From the NCBI GenBank assembly GCA_035578905.1, contig JAQJVL010000303.1, forward strand, positions 124,001 to 188,000: a stretch of 64,000 bases of DNA, read 5' to 3'. Shown in pieces: positions 10,004-21,689 of the stretch. The first letter of the stretch is position 1. The number at the start of each line of letters is the position of its first letter. The notes under the pieces were generated by a model that saw only the letters and a list, made by a program, of their open reading frames with translations, did not search any database and had not been told where the DNA came from. The stretch comes from Stictocephala bisonia (lineage: Eukaryota; Arthropoda; Insecta; Hemiptera; Membracidae). A program made the translations under genes and the position numbers.

Positions 10004-13000
10004 TTAATTGATTGCTTTTCCTTGCTCAAAAACATCAAGACTAGCTGGAAATTTATAAAAGACACGGTTTCCTTTAAGCTTAATATCTGGGTTAGGGAGC
10101 ACACCAACTATTTGGTTATAATCAATATAGGAAATGTCACTTTCATTTGTTTTAAATAATGTTCCATTTTCACCGACAATATTTAGAAACATGACCTTAA
10201 CTTCTCCATCTTCCTCAATATCAGTTTGACATACCCCAACATACTGGTATGTTGTTTTTTTTCGTTCACCACCAACGAGTTTTACTAAAACATGAACACC
10301 TTTGCGTACATTTTCAGTGGAGGGCTGTTGAAGAATTGGAAGGTTGGCATCTACTTCGGGATCAGTAGAACATATAACTTCATCTAAATCAATTTCTTCC
10401 TCATCTGTATTAACGTATTCAACAGGATCATCTGCATCTGTATCACTACTTGAATAAACATCAGAGTACATTATCTTTTGCTTCCTTTTAATTGATGAAC
10501 TTGGTTTAGAGATTGATGCCACAGTTTCCTTACAAGTATCATTGTTATTCGAAAGGTTAGTAAAATTATGTGTTTTAAATGGAATTAGGCAATTGCACAG
10601 TTTTCCAACCAACCAGTTATTTTCAGAGCAAAAACATGACAAAGGGCGGTAAACAATTTTTCCATAACTGTTTGTAACAACCTGATGAATTTGTAGGGTG
10701 CCAGGAACTACTGTTAAATCTTTTGGGATTATTTTATCAATTCTGTCTATTTCAGATTGATCTACTAAATATAATGTCACACTAGAATCTTCTTTCAATA
10801 CATTGTAAAGAGTAATAGCATCTGGTATATCTATTCCATGGGCTACTTTTGAATTTGCTGTCCTTTTTAGTGCTCCACCTACACCATCAGGGGCTCCCTT
10901 ACCATGTGAGGCTTCAAAAAAGTTCCATGTTCCACACTGAAAACCCATGTCTAGCAGGAGTGTAGAGAACAAGAAAAAATTTTTCTTTTGCCGGGTACTG
11001 TGTACAAGGACCGTCTGAGAAAAAGTGAACCGTATTTACATTGGGATAATCTTTAGACAGACTACGAAGAACAGGGTCTAAGTGTGCCCAGATAGCTGCT
11101 GGGTTATGATCTCTACTAGCAGAAATAGAACAAAATGGAATTGGTTTTTGATTTTCTCTTACTAGAATAACTCCTGTGTGCAACGTTGCTTGGTCCCGGC
11201 TTGCTCCAAAATGAAACGATTGAATTTCTTCACTTAGCTTACAGGAATAATTTTCCGAAAAATCAATGTGAAGTAGTGCCTCATTATCACTTAGACTGTC
11301 TTTGAGTGTTTTATATGCGTTGTTTTGATTTTTAATATTGAAAACATGTTTCTTAAAAATTTTCAAATCGTTCTGGACTTCTTCTACTAACATTTTAAGA
11401 GGCTTTGTCACACTGATTTTAGTTGCTACTTTTACTTGGTACTGTACTTTCTCCCCTTGCTTAGTTTTTTCTTTTACTACTAAAACATCGTCCCACTTTT
11501 GCCAAGTAACTTGCTCATTTTCATCCTTAACTAATATAGGAACATTTTGATTTTTGCACTTGATACATTTTCCATACATACACAATACAGAAGACTTCTC
11601 ACAAGTTATACTTTTATAAAGATCATGAGGATTTTCACTATTTACAAGCTTCAGCTGTTTTAACTTTTTTGTTTTAAATGTAATGTTTGAGTGTTGTTTG
11701 CACAAACACGTGTCTCTTGATACCTCACTAGGCTTACAAACATAGAATGGTCTATAGCGAGTAAATGTTTTATACGATATATTTGGTTTTTTCAGTTTTC
11801 CTAGATTCCAAAAAGGTCTTATACAGCTTTTTCATGGAAGTTACCAAATAACGCTTCTGCATTTTCATCTTCTTTTTTGTGATTGTTTCTTTCATCCCTG
11901 CAGTTACTTTACTTACGTCATCACATAAGAAAAAACGTTCAATCTCAAATTTAACTGCACTTTCTTTTGCATGGACCTTTTCTACTAACCTTTTCCTACC
12001 TGCAAGCCCAATTGATCTACTCACTAAACCTTGGAGACGATATCGCCTTATATAACTGGACATGAGCAGTGAACTAACAACTCTTTTATGTTGTTTTTTT
12101 TTTAAAGACTGATAGCCAGATTTCAAAGATTTAACTAAGGAATCATGAAATATCAAAGTGCGGACAACTTTACTTTTAATAGCATCTTTCCGTTTAAGTG
12201 ATGTAAAAGATGAACCCAAACATTTCTTTGCCTTTGAAAGAGGAGTCAATTCATTTTCAGGTGTCCTTTTTACTCTATCGTTTTCTTTCTTCTGTATTCT
12301 ATTCAGCCTTTTTCTATATTTTTCTATTCTTGTTTGGGCACTCTTAAGTTTAAAATTTAAATCTCTTACCTGATCTTTCAGTTTTGTATTGTCTCTTACG
12401 CATTTTGAACGATTCCGTAACACCTTTCTTCGCCCTCGAACTTGACATCCTGAAGGTAAATCATTACTGCTGTTTTCTTCCGGGGGAGTTGGTGGAAGTT
12501 GTAATTGAGTAGATTCTTTTTTCCGTCTCTCCTTATCCCATTTCCTCCACATCTTGCGTTGACTGCGTTGTTCTCTATCTGACATCTCTCCAATTTTCTT
12601 TCTTCGAGCATTTCTGAAAAATAATTTGGGCTTTATTAAAATTGTATCTTAATTTATTTGGTAATATCATTGTTGTAAACCAGACACTACACACATTCAT
12701 AACATATCTTTCATATTTACAAAGATGTTGGCTTTACTCATGTTTTAAAATTATAAGTTTGGGAACCTACCTTATTTTGTGTTTTGCCTTGTATGCTGCT
12801 TCCCGCTCAGCATCAGAACGCCGTTTTTCCCTGTATCGTTTCTGCTTTTCTGCTGCCGTCAGCTTGGGTTTCTTTGTAGCCTAGATGGTAAATAGAGAAT
12901 ATATAGAAATTGGTAAATCAGTTCATAAACTATTTTTTTATTTTTATTTATGAAGTCTGGATGAAAAGTAATGCACACACATTATTACCAATAATTTCAG

Positions 13001-13365
13001 TAAAATTTCAAAATGCATTTAAATTCATGGATTATTAAGTGATAGGTAGGTATCCTACAGCTTTAATAAAAATATTCATTTTATACTACCAAAAATGCAA
13101 GAAAACTTGATTTACTCATGAGTGTTACTGGTTGCACATGAGTGTTACTTTTGATCGGTAACACTCATGAGAGGTAACACTCATGAGAAATTGAGAAAAA
13201 TATACCTAGTTCCTCAAGAAGCATGCACCACATAGTTTTGAGGTTAGGGCATTGTAATAAGGTTACAATTTAGTTTCTCAATCACAATATAAAATAACTA
13301 ATTGTTAAAAAGTAATGTTTTAATTCAGGTAACACTCATGATAGTGAATAAAAAATACTTACCAT
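10004..13365 (-). pseudogene. Spliced transposase gene of the Sola-like element, two frameshifts
   Basis: Exon 1 ends with the start codon itself (13363-13365, ATG followed by GTAAGT). Exon 2 is 12771-12880 and exon 3 is 10004-12613. The splice phases join cleanly. The product would be about 900 residues: a lysine/arginine-rich N-terminus (KQKRYREKRR), a coiled coil, a segment with RPFYVCKP and DTCLCKQHSN, then HIDFSENYSCK, FFSDGPCTQY and NFFEASHGKGAPDG, likely carrying the D, D and E of a DDE nuclease. The tail has acidic stretches. Exon 3 is broken by two one-base frame changes, near 11800 (run of A) and 10998 (run of C). It would cut and rejoin the element's own ends. Family assignment is tentative. 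Confidence 0.8.
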
Positions 13366-13535
13366 TGTTGATGAGTTTTTCCAGCAAAATAAAGACTGAT
13401 TGATTGTCAAGAACTGCAATTTTTCCCTCCAACTAAGTAAACTGAATTATTAACTACTAGTTCTTCTTCTTCTTTGTGATTTCTTTTTCTTTTCTCTATT
13501 TAATGTAGTAACCACTCCTGAGGTAACACTCTTGA
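13116..13535. promoter_or_regulatory. Right subterminal repeats, motif GGTAACACTCATGA
   Basis: Copies at 13116-13129 and 13136-13149 (inverted), 13157-13170, 13173-13186, 13328-13341 and 13522-13535 (one mismatch). The array surrounds the first exon of the transposase gene, so the sites could also act on its promoter. Confidence 0.8.
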
Positions 13536-13899
13536 GAATTTTGCGGGACACTTTCCAACAAGAATTTTTTGGTGAATAATAAATTATTTATGTTAAAGAT
13601 ACATATTGAAAGGTAGCTTTCAAATATAATACTGCCATTGTGTTAAATATTTGTTAGTGTAGGATTTTCATCCTTAAAGTTATCATACTTTCAAACTGAA
13701 AAACATAGGGTGGGACATCAAAATTTTAAATACTTTGAAGTGAAACCTGTTAAAACCTTTGGGTAAAAAAAAATTATTTTCCATTTCCTAATGTCACATC
13801 GCTTTATTTTTATTGCTTTATTGATACTAAATATGATATCTAAGTTTATTTGAATATAATAAAAGATATAAACCGAATTTGTACCTTGGGACATCAAAT

Positions 13900-13923
13900 G
13901 GACAATTGATTTGACAATGACCC
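13900..13923 (-). repeat. Right TIR of the Sola-like element
   Basis: Inverted match of 9154-9177, followed by target duplication GTAA. Confidence 0.85.
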
Positions 13924-13927
13924 GTAA

Positions 13928-14790
13928 AGGAAAAAGCTGGCAAAATAAAAAAAAATAAAAAAACTGTTGGCACCCCCCCCCCCAATTCTTTCTAAGTAGC
14001 CTACTTTCAATATTAGCTCATTTTATTAGTGTTTTGAGAAAAAAATCAAAAATCTATAATTTTCCTTTTCAATAGTTATCTTTAAATATGTTTTTACCTA
14101 CGAGTATTCAAATTTTGAGATTGGGTCTAGAATGTGCATGCATGCCATGTTTTGAAGTTTCCTCAAGGCCTAGTAGGCTAACACATAGGAAATAGCATAA
14201 AACTAAGCCTATTATTACGTCATTACTGCACTAGGCCTGTCAATATCCTGAATAAAGCTATATAAAAATAGGATCATGAGAAATGCCCTTATCCTTTCAG
14301 ATTAATTGTCAAAATTGCTAATTTGAGCCTGTCAAATACTTTTAGTTATAGGCTAGGTCAAACTCTACAGACTATTCAACAATGTTAGGTAGTCTAAACA
14401 AATTAATAGTTCGTATGGATTGGAAACAGTCCACATAACTTTAAACATTCGTATAACGCTCGATAACAATTTTAAAGCAAATAATATTACACACTTACTT
14501 CAAATCGTTTAAATGTTGAAAACAAAAACAGAAGTTAAGGTTAGGGTTAGAATTTGATTGCCAAAGAGTAAAAAACTATCAAGTAAAACCAAACAAACCA
14601 TCAAGAAAGAAAAGGCAATATAATATCGGGTATTTATATAATAAATCCCATTCTCCTGTGTGGCTAATTTACATTTCCTATACATTTTATATTATTGTTG
14701 ATTGTTATAAATTGTTAAGTTGAATTTTACTTGTGTGCTATCTGTTATTATTGTGTCTAATATATATATATATTAGTTATATATATAGTT
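13928..14790. other. AT-rich intergenic stretch
   Basis: Contains a run of 11 C at 13973-13983 and an AT-rich tract near 14760-14790. No gene or element recognised. Confidence 0.4.
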
Positions 14791-15189
14791 AGTTGGTTAA
14801 TTTTATTGCACCAAGAATATTTAATCAATTACCTGAATATATAAAAGAAGCACAAAGTAGAAAATTATTTTTAACCCTTTCAGTGCCAACGTCCGGGTAC
14901 CCGGACGTTTTTTAACTGTTCACAAAGTGCCAACGTCCGGTAGGACCCGGACGTTTATAGGTGGTCGCGTAGTGCCAACGTCCGGTTTTCCCGGACGTTT
15001 CGTAAAAAAAATCGTAAAAAAATAAATATAATAATTTTTAGCTTTGAAACTTTAACAATAGTATTAAGAATAATATTCTTTATCCGTTTTCAATATTTAT
15101 AAAGCATTCTAACTGTGTACATTCAGTATATAAAAAGAATAATAAACACATCACAACCGTGATCAAGTCAGCAGCGCTCTCGGTCAGCT

Positions 15190-15382
15190 GGTCTGACGCA
15201 ACGTCATTGTTATTCCTCCAATTCCTCCAATTCAAAAATTCCTGATAGACCGTGAAAAAAATTGCTGTGTTTGCAGTAAGGAAAGTACGCAAAAAGGTGG
15301 CAAAAGGAAGAAGTCCATTTTCATGTGTAGTAAATGTAAGAAAGGCATACATAACAAGTGCCTTAGCAAACACCATTGCTAA
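15190..15382 (+). pseudogene. piggyBac transposase C-terminal Cys-rich domain
   Basis: About 64 codons ending CLSKHHC then stop. Visible zinc-ligand pattern: NCCVCSK, then MCSKCKK, then HNKC and KHHC. This matches the cysteine-rich end of piggyBac transposases, which helps bind the transposon ends. The catalytic part is absent. Confidence 0.75.
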
Positions 15383-15687
15383 AAATATTTTAATTTTTTT
15401 ATTTATCATAAAAATTGTAAATATGTTAGCCTAGTTCATTTTTTTACTATTAATTATATAATATTTATGCAACATGTATGAACTTCATTGAACTTATTTG
15501 GATGGAAATCAATAATAGAATATCCTCATGTATTACCGGTTATTGTAGTGAAAAACTGAAATGCGCCAGAATTTACAAAAATGTGAACCAATTAGTTATT
15601 TTTGAAGCTATGGACCTGAAAATTTGTAATTTATATTCTTAAATGATTGTTTTAATTAGTGAAGTGCACATCTATAACAAACAGATT

Positions 15688-15810
15688 NNNNNNNNNNNNN
15701 NNNNNNNNNNNNNNNNNNNNNNNNNNNNNNNNNNNNNNNNNNNNNNNNNNNNNNNNNNNNNNNNNNNNNNNNNNNNNNNNNNNNNNNNNNNNNNNNNNNN
15801 NNNNNNNNNN
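15688..15810. other. Assembly gap, 123 N
   Basis: Run of N. Both flanks carry AACAAACAGATT immediately beside the gap (15676-15687 and 15811-15822), so the gap may be spurious or hide a tandem. Confidence 0.99.
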
Positions 15811-16202
15811 AACAAACAGATTTTTTTCATCATGGTTAAAAGGCATTCTTTTTGGATAAAAAAAAAAAAAAAAAAATTGGTAAGTACATATATTTTTATA
15901 TAGTGTTAACCATAATATTATATGATTTCTGTTGTTTTATGGTGTTGTGCATACATTTTGGAAAATAACAAAAAAAAATCATTGTTTTACCTTGATAAAT
16001 AAATTAGTTATGATTTTTTTTTAAATAGCTTGCAAAACCGCTTTAAATTGCCCGGCAACATAAGGTAAAACTAGTGAAAAAATGCCCGGCAACATAGGGA
16101 CATTTTTAAAAAAAATGTCCGGCACTGAAAGGGTTAAATATATTGAAAAACTGGTTATTTAGTCTGGATGATGTTGATTTCTTGAGACAAATAATAAGAT
16201 AA

Positions 16203-17216
16203 ATGGCCAGTGGGAACAATATTTCGAGTTAGTGATCATGGTACAAAAAAATGTTAACTGAAGTTAAATGATTAACATACAATGAAATACATATATAATA
16301 ATAAATACTCATAAAATAATTGATATGGAATTATAATGTTTGAATTAATTAACACTCATTTTTTTCTTTTTAATAAAGTAAGTTGTTTAGTTTATTTACA
16401 TTACTATTAATTATTCATAAATTACTAAAATTACAATCAAGGATTTATTTTCAATTATCAATTGGTAAATATAACTAGCATATTTCTTAATTTTAGGCTG
16501 TACATAGAAATTGATAAGTTATTACCTGTTCGCTGATAATAGTTTTTTAAGTTTAATTATGTAAAGGAACCTCTAATCAGGCTAAATATAATGCCTTAGA
16601 GGTCCTATATTTCTCTTTATTACATACATTTTTTTATTGTTAAATTAGACTTAGTATGTAGGCAAATGTTTTTAAGTTTTAATTATATTAAGTATATAAG
16701 ATCTTTTATTTTGTTCTTTGTTTGTATTTGGCAAGTCACCAATATTATGTTTTAAAATGTGTTTTGTATTTGTTTCTTGTCAAAAAAGTCTGATCGTGTA
16801 AAAAAAAAAATTGAGAAATAAATTTATTATTATTATTATTATTATTTATTATTATTATTATATATATTTTTATTTATTGTTTTATAGTATTGTTAACCTT
16901 ATTTATTGATATATTATTTATTGATGTTGTTATTTGTTAAGTTTATTTTTCATCTGAATAACTTGCCTAACTATTGTCTATTAGCTAATTTTTGCGACTG
17001 TCTGTCTTTTATTCAAATTACCTGTATTAGCGGTACGTATCTAGTTGTCATCTATTGTGATATTGTAGTTATCCTTATAAATATACTTTTGGTGCACCCT
17101 TGCCTAGCTAACTATTTTTCTCTATACATATTTAAGGTTTATATTGTATTATACCACAATGCAATTCTTTTGTAAAATGGCGTTTGCCATATATATTAAT
17201 AAAATAAAATAAAGTA
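16203..17216 (+). repeat. Probable LINE 3' UTR with (TTA)n tract
   Basis: AT-rich non-coding sequence directly downstream of the LINE stop, with a TTA microsatellite at about 16826-16860. It ends in TATATATTAATAAAATAAAA-type sequence near 17190-17216. Confidence 0.45.
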
Positions 17217-17945
17217 TAAGAGCAGTGTCAATATTTTGGCTGAGAAAATTGGATTCCGCCACAAATCATCGAAGTATTCCAGAAGTATCCTCTAATGTTA
17301 AAGGTGCGTTTAGATAAAGACCTAATTATTTACACTCAAAGTCATATGATCAATTATGGCGCTAATTAAAAATAAGTTACAGTATTCATATTTTAATAAT
17401 TATTTTGTTTGTAATTTGGCTATTAAGAGTAATACTTTAATTTACTAGTGGATAACTATTGTTCAGTCTAAATTTAAACACTAGCAGTATTTCTTTTGTG
17501 ACAAATATATTATTAATTTCCATTGACAATTATTTTTTAATAATATGATATGCAATTACAGTTCAGTATAGTTATTAACAATAGTTTTCTTTCTTAGAGT
17601 GCTAATACCATAACATATACATTGTAGATCGAGACTGACGGTGTGAATCGGTCATATAGTGGCTTGATCCTGTGACACCTTCAAAAATTATAAAGGCCAT
17701 GGTTAAGGACATTTTCGTGGTGCGGCAGTTACTACTTACTTACTTGAGGACTTGATTTCTTCATCGCTGACCAGCGTGCTGGATTGATGGGGTCACTTAA
17801 AGAATTCCATTTTAAAATGGTGTCAAGACCTAAAAATGTCATACTATGAAAGCGTCACAAGTTTAAATACTCATTAAAAACATTAACACATTGAAAGCAA
17901 CATTACATAAAATACACAAGATGGCAGTGGCTATACGTCATCACT
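17217..17945. other. Intergenic, nothing recognised
   Basis: No coding or mobile-element signal I can support. Confidence 0.35.
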
Positions 17946-18635
17946 AAAGGTGAGCGTGCATTAGGTTGGTGGATCGGCGCGGTACGGAAAAGTAGGAAGT
18001 CCGTGCGATTGGTGCGGCGCGCCGCCGTGTTGGCTCGATCAGTTGTGATTTGAAGTTCATATTGGAAAGACGTTGAGAAGAATGATGGACGATGTTCATG
18101 AAGTAATTTTGCTTTTGGCAGTTTTGGTGGAATCTGAGGAGGAGAAACTTATGAGAGAGAGTGAGAGAAACGGAAACTGTCGGTACATTCCATAAATAAT
18201 AAAAGAGCCACGTTTGGTGAACATCACCACTATACTACTAAAGAAATATATATTATTATTATTAATAAGTAACTTACCGCAATCGTAATGGATGACTTAA
18301 AATTAATAAACTCCAGATTGAATTAGAAACAAATGTTTAACTTGAACACAGCACTAATTTAACTGAACTGGCCACCGTCAAGATGCTGATAAGAGCTTGG
18401 AAAAAGCCGAGTTCTCACAAACTTACCCAAGCGTGGAAAACTCTGACCTGCTCCGACCGCGCTGCCGTGCACTAGATCGATAGAGCGACATAGCGCGGCG
18501 CATAACCAACCCCGAAAAGTCTCCAGCGCGCGATTCCGACCTCCTGCGCGCTCCTGCCTTGCATAATTACGTGTATTTTATTCCAGGTCGAAAATTCTCC
18601 GCGCCGCACCACTGACCGAGTGTACGCTCATCTTT
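17946..18635 (+). mobile_element. 690-bp TIR element, possibly Harbinger-derived
   Basis: Inverted ends of about 37 bp, imperfect: left AAAGGTGAGCGTGCATTAGG, right (reverse complement) AAAGATGAGCGTACACTCGG, both continuing to GCGGCGCGG or TCGGCGCGG. GC-rich ends contrast with the surroundings. Inside, near 18083, a short frame reads MMDDVHEVILLLAVLVES, like the N-terminus of some PIF/Harbinger transposases. I could not define a target duplication, so the superfamily is uncertain. Confidence 0.6.
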
Positions 18636-18649
18636 TGGATACACTATAA

Positions 18650-20290
18650 AAAACTCAGTGATGTTTAATAAGTTTTAATTTTTCATTCTTATTTTAAAGG
18701 AAAATAAGTCAAGCTGTCTTACAGCCTCGGACACGGTTTTGAACATTTTTATTGCTATAACAGGGAAACTATCCTTTTTCTTGCTCAACCTGCAGAAAGG
18801 GACATCGATGTTAAGCCCCATCCTAAGATTATAATTGTTGTAGTCTATTCTCATAGGGAAAGAGGCTTCGTTTTCTTTAACATACAAGAGGTTCTGATGA
18901 AAGTACTGGCTATATATGGTCATTATTCACTGTAGACCACTGTAGGCCTTCTAAAAATAGGTCTACAGTGGTCCAGCTATACAACCGATGAGATGATCCG
19001 CAATGCCTTTTTGTAATTTGAGAACAGTTTCGCAGCCGGGAGAGTGACTCCAAAGCAATAGGCCATAGCTTAGGTGACTATTGAAAAGGCCACAATAAAT
19101 AGTGACTAGATGGTCCTTGTTAGTTGTATTTGAAGCCTACGAAGTAAATAAATCACTCGCGCCAGCCTAACACAAACTTTGTCAGTGCGTTTGCTCTATG
19201 ACAGCTTCGTGTTAATGTTAAATCCAATAATTTTCAGTGTTGTGGTATGTATTTTATAGGTTTTAGGCTACAGACCATCTCTTGATTTTTATCTGCTTTC
19301 AGGAATAACTTTTTTATTCTAAACCACTCAGCAGCTCTCGCAAATGCGGCACTCACATAAACGCTAGCCTCCTCAGGTGCCATCTCCTTTGAAAATATGG
19401 TTGTGTCGTCGGCAAACAAGATGATGTAACCCAGCAAGCTGATATCGTTGATTGCTACTAGGATAGAACAGGGCCCATAATAGAAACACACACACACAAT
19501 GCATTACTGGCAGGGGAGAAGAGTTTGACCCTCCTACTGATATAACTTGCTTCCGGTCCTGAAGGTATAAGCGAGGTAACTTTTCTGCCTGATGTGAAAT
19601 ACCATACCTTCTGCGCTTGTGAAATAAATAAAATAGAGTGAGAATCAAAATCAAAGGCTTTGCTTAAATCAGTGTGAACAAGTGCCATGGACATTTTCTC
19701 CTCAAATGCATCGAGAATACTTGTAACTAACTCCATAGCTACTGAGACGGTAGACTGTCCCTTTCAAATACCATGTTGATATTCAGAAAAGAGATTATTA
19801 TTCTCAAAATATATGACGATCTGGTTGTTCATGATGGTTTCAAACACCTTGCCTAGAACAGGGATGAGTGAGATATGACGGTAGCTACTAAGTAGTTCAG
19901 AATCACTATTTTTGACGGGTACAGTTCGAGAGACCTTAAGAATGCCAGGAAAGAATCCATGATCAAGGCAGGAGTTGATGTCCATAATTAATGGCACAGG
20001 AATAATGTCCGCTACATGCTTAAGTACAATGGCCGTCATTCCATAAATATCAGGGCTGTGGGAGTTCTTGAAATTCATAAGTATATTATATATCTCCTCA
20101 GAACTAACTGGAGTCCAGCCAGTAAATTTAGTAAGAGCTTTCGGGATATTATTGCGAAGAATACTTGGGTCCATAGCAGTAATTTCAGCAGATATGGAAT
20201 TGATTGATAGAACCCGATTTACTTCATCAAGCACGAACACATCAGGACTAGCGAACATATAGTCTACGAAAATGCTAATGTTTGTAATTT
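18650..20290 (-). pseudogene. Jockey-like LINE reverse transcriptase relic
   Basis: Read on the minus strand from 20258: the RT fingers and palm (SSYRHISLIPVLGKVFETIM, HTDLSKAFD), then ILFADDTTIF with the FADD catalytic box (19234-19497). The downstream thumb region is in changing frames, and the C-terminal piece (18675-18923) contains DYNNYNLRMG and VPFCRLSKKKDSF. Stops and frame changes throughout mark it as dead. The N-terminal endonuclease is not visible. Confidence 0.85.
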
Positions 20291-21310
20291 ATTCTGCCAT
20301 CCCTAATCCATATTCCCTTGTGTGTAGTAAAAATAAGAAAGGGAATCAGGAAATGATTTCTCCAAGTTCTTTCAAACAAAAACCAAATAAAAGATGGCGG
20401 TTGGTTATTTATGAAGTTAGCTGTAAAATAAAATGTTCATTTATCAGATTGATTACATTTCGCCAAGTATTAGCAAATCCAACATTTTACAAAGCCATAT
20501 CTTTTCACCAAATCCTTGGTGAAGCCAAGGCCAAATAATGACTAGGTATCGTTATTTCTTTGGTTGTTTTCGGAAGTAGGGTTATAAGCATACACTGTTT
20601 TAGACATACTTCGAACAAAACTGTTATAATTATGAAATCTAATTTTAATAGCAACGAATATTTTATTTAAGGGTTTAGAATACAACATTTAAGGTTTGCT
20701 TTTGTCTATAATTAGTAAAAATTTGTTATTTTCTGAATTAATTTGATTTGTTGACAAAAAATCAGTCCTTATGCCTATGTTCAGTAGAGCTCTTGAGATG
20801 GTTATTTTTGGGACAAGGTAATTCGATTAAAAAAATGCCCCTCATAAATTATATTTTACCCGAATTCTGGGAGTGCTAAAACAAGTAATTTAGGCCTAGC
20901 CTATGCTTTACAGCGGTTGCTTACTAAGCTAAAACATTTAAGCAAGAAACAGCCTTGTATATTAGTCAATGCTTTAACCCTACCTCCTTTAATTAAAGTA
21001 AATGCTTGAGGGTAATTTGTCTTTATTTCCATGTATTGAGTCGAAAAAGCTGATATGGTGTCAATTCTAGTAACTTAAATACTAATTTAGCTCTTGCATT
21101 AAAAAAGGGGCCCTTAAATACTAGGTTCTTTGAGTAGTGGTGATGGTTTTGTATGAATCTCTAAACTGTTTCCAAACAAAATGTAAGAAGGCTTATTGTT
21201 AAGTCTTTATTATTAAGCTACTCAATCACTGAAACATTTTCAACTTTCCTCAGAGTTGATTTGTTTTTTTTTTTTATGTCAGTGGCATTTTTAATGATAT
21301 TATCGGCTTA
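20291..21310. other. Intergenic, nothing recognised
   Basis: AT-rich, with no supportable gene or repeat. Confidence 0.35.
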
Positions 21311-21349
21311 CAAATGAATAATAATATTTTAGTTAATACTACGTACTGT

Positions 21350-21600
21350 ATGTTCTGGGGGGGGGAGGTCAGTGTATTCAATACCATCGAACATACATGG
21401 GTGTTACAGTTGGTCAATACCACCATACAGTTGCAGGTGGGTGGTCAATTCCACCATATCACCACGAAAGACTATTCAATTGGCTGTAATCGTTCGTGTT
21501 TGGGCGGGCATATAAAGTGACATTGGCTGCAAATATAAGTGTGGTGATATTAATATCTGTTGATCAATACCACCTTACTTTGTTTAGCCAATTTCTGTAG
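21350..21600. repeat. Degenerate minisatellite-like stretch
   Basis: Several GGTCAATACCACC-like copies (for example 21411, 21452, 21560) resemble part of the 36-bp unit of the other arrays, without clean periodicity. Confidence 0.45.
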
Positions 21601-21680
21601 ATCTCTTAAGATTTGAATCCGTGACCCTTTGATTTGGAAGCAGAAATGTTGACTGCTAGGCTAACAAGAGGCCTCAATCT
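21600..21680 (-). repeat. tRNA-like SINE head, candidate
   Basis: Minus strand has TTAGCCTAGCAGTCAACA (A-box-like) and, about 35 bases on, GGATTCAAATC (B-box-like), the layout of a tRNA-derived pol III promoter. Flanking SINE body not defined. Confidence 0.4.
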
Positions 21681-21689
21681 AAAACTAGA

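Larger units (their letters stand above)
9154..13923 (-). mobile_element. DNA transposon, 4.77 kb, Sola-like (tentative)
   Basis: 24-bp terminal inverted repeats (GGGTCATTGTCAAATYAAYT then GTCC; 22 of 24 match) are flanked by a 4-bp direct repeat GTAA (9150-9153, 13924-13927). Inside each end lie five or six copies of a 14-bp subterminal motif. One spliced transposase gene runs on the minus strand. A 4-bp duplication, GGG ends and this transposase type are compatible with the Sola superfamily as I remember it. I cannot confirm the assignment. Confidence 0.82.
14875..16133 (+). mobile_element. piggyBac-like relic, internally deleted
   Basis: TTAA at 14871-14874 and 16134-16137. 13-bp TIR CCCTTTCAGTGCC. 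Next to the left TIR lies a 22-bp palindrome (14888-14909; AACGTCCGGG and CCCGGACGTT around TA). The left side has three hairpins of the form AACGTCCGG...CCGGACGTT with a period near 45 bp (14886-15000). The right side has three TGYCCGGCAMC-like motifs. Only the C-terminal transposase domain remains. Confidence 0.85.
14795..16202 (+). pseudogene. LINE C-terminal coding fragment, split by a piggyBac insertion
   Basis: 14795-14874 reads IAPRIFNQLPEYIKEAQ, the conserved end of insect Jockey-like RT proteins (compare [10 protein letters not shown] at 52706-53071). Removing the TTAA-flanked element at 14875-16133 restores one open frame that continues from 16138 to a stop at 16200-16202. The N-terminal part of the LINE is missing or unrecognisable. 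Confidence 0.7.

Noticed and set aside
15252..15434. 60-aa frame MKKIAVFAVRK...
   Set aside because: Out-of-frame shadow of the piggyBac Cys-rich domain.
17883..17898. TTAACACATTGAAAGC resembling a piggyBac end
   Set aside because: No matching inverted end with TTAA found nearby; may be chance or a solo end.
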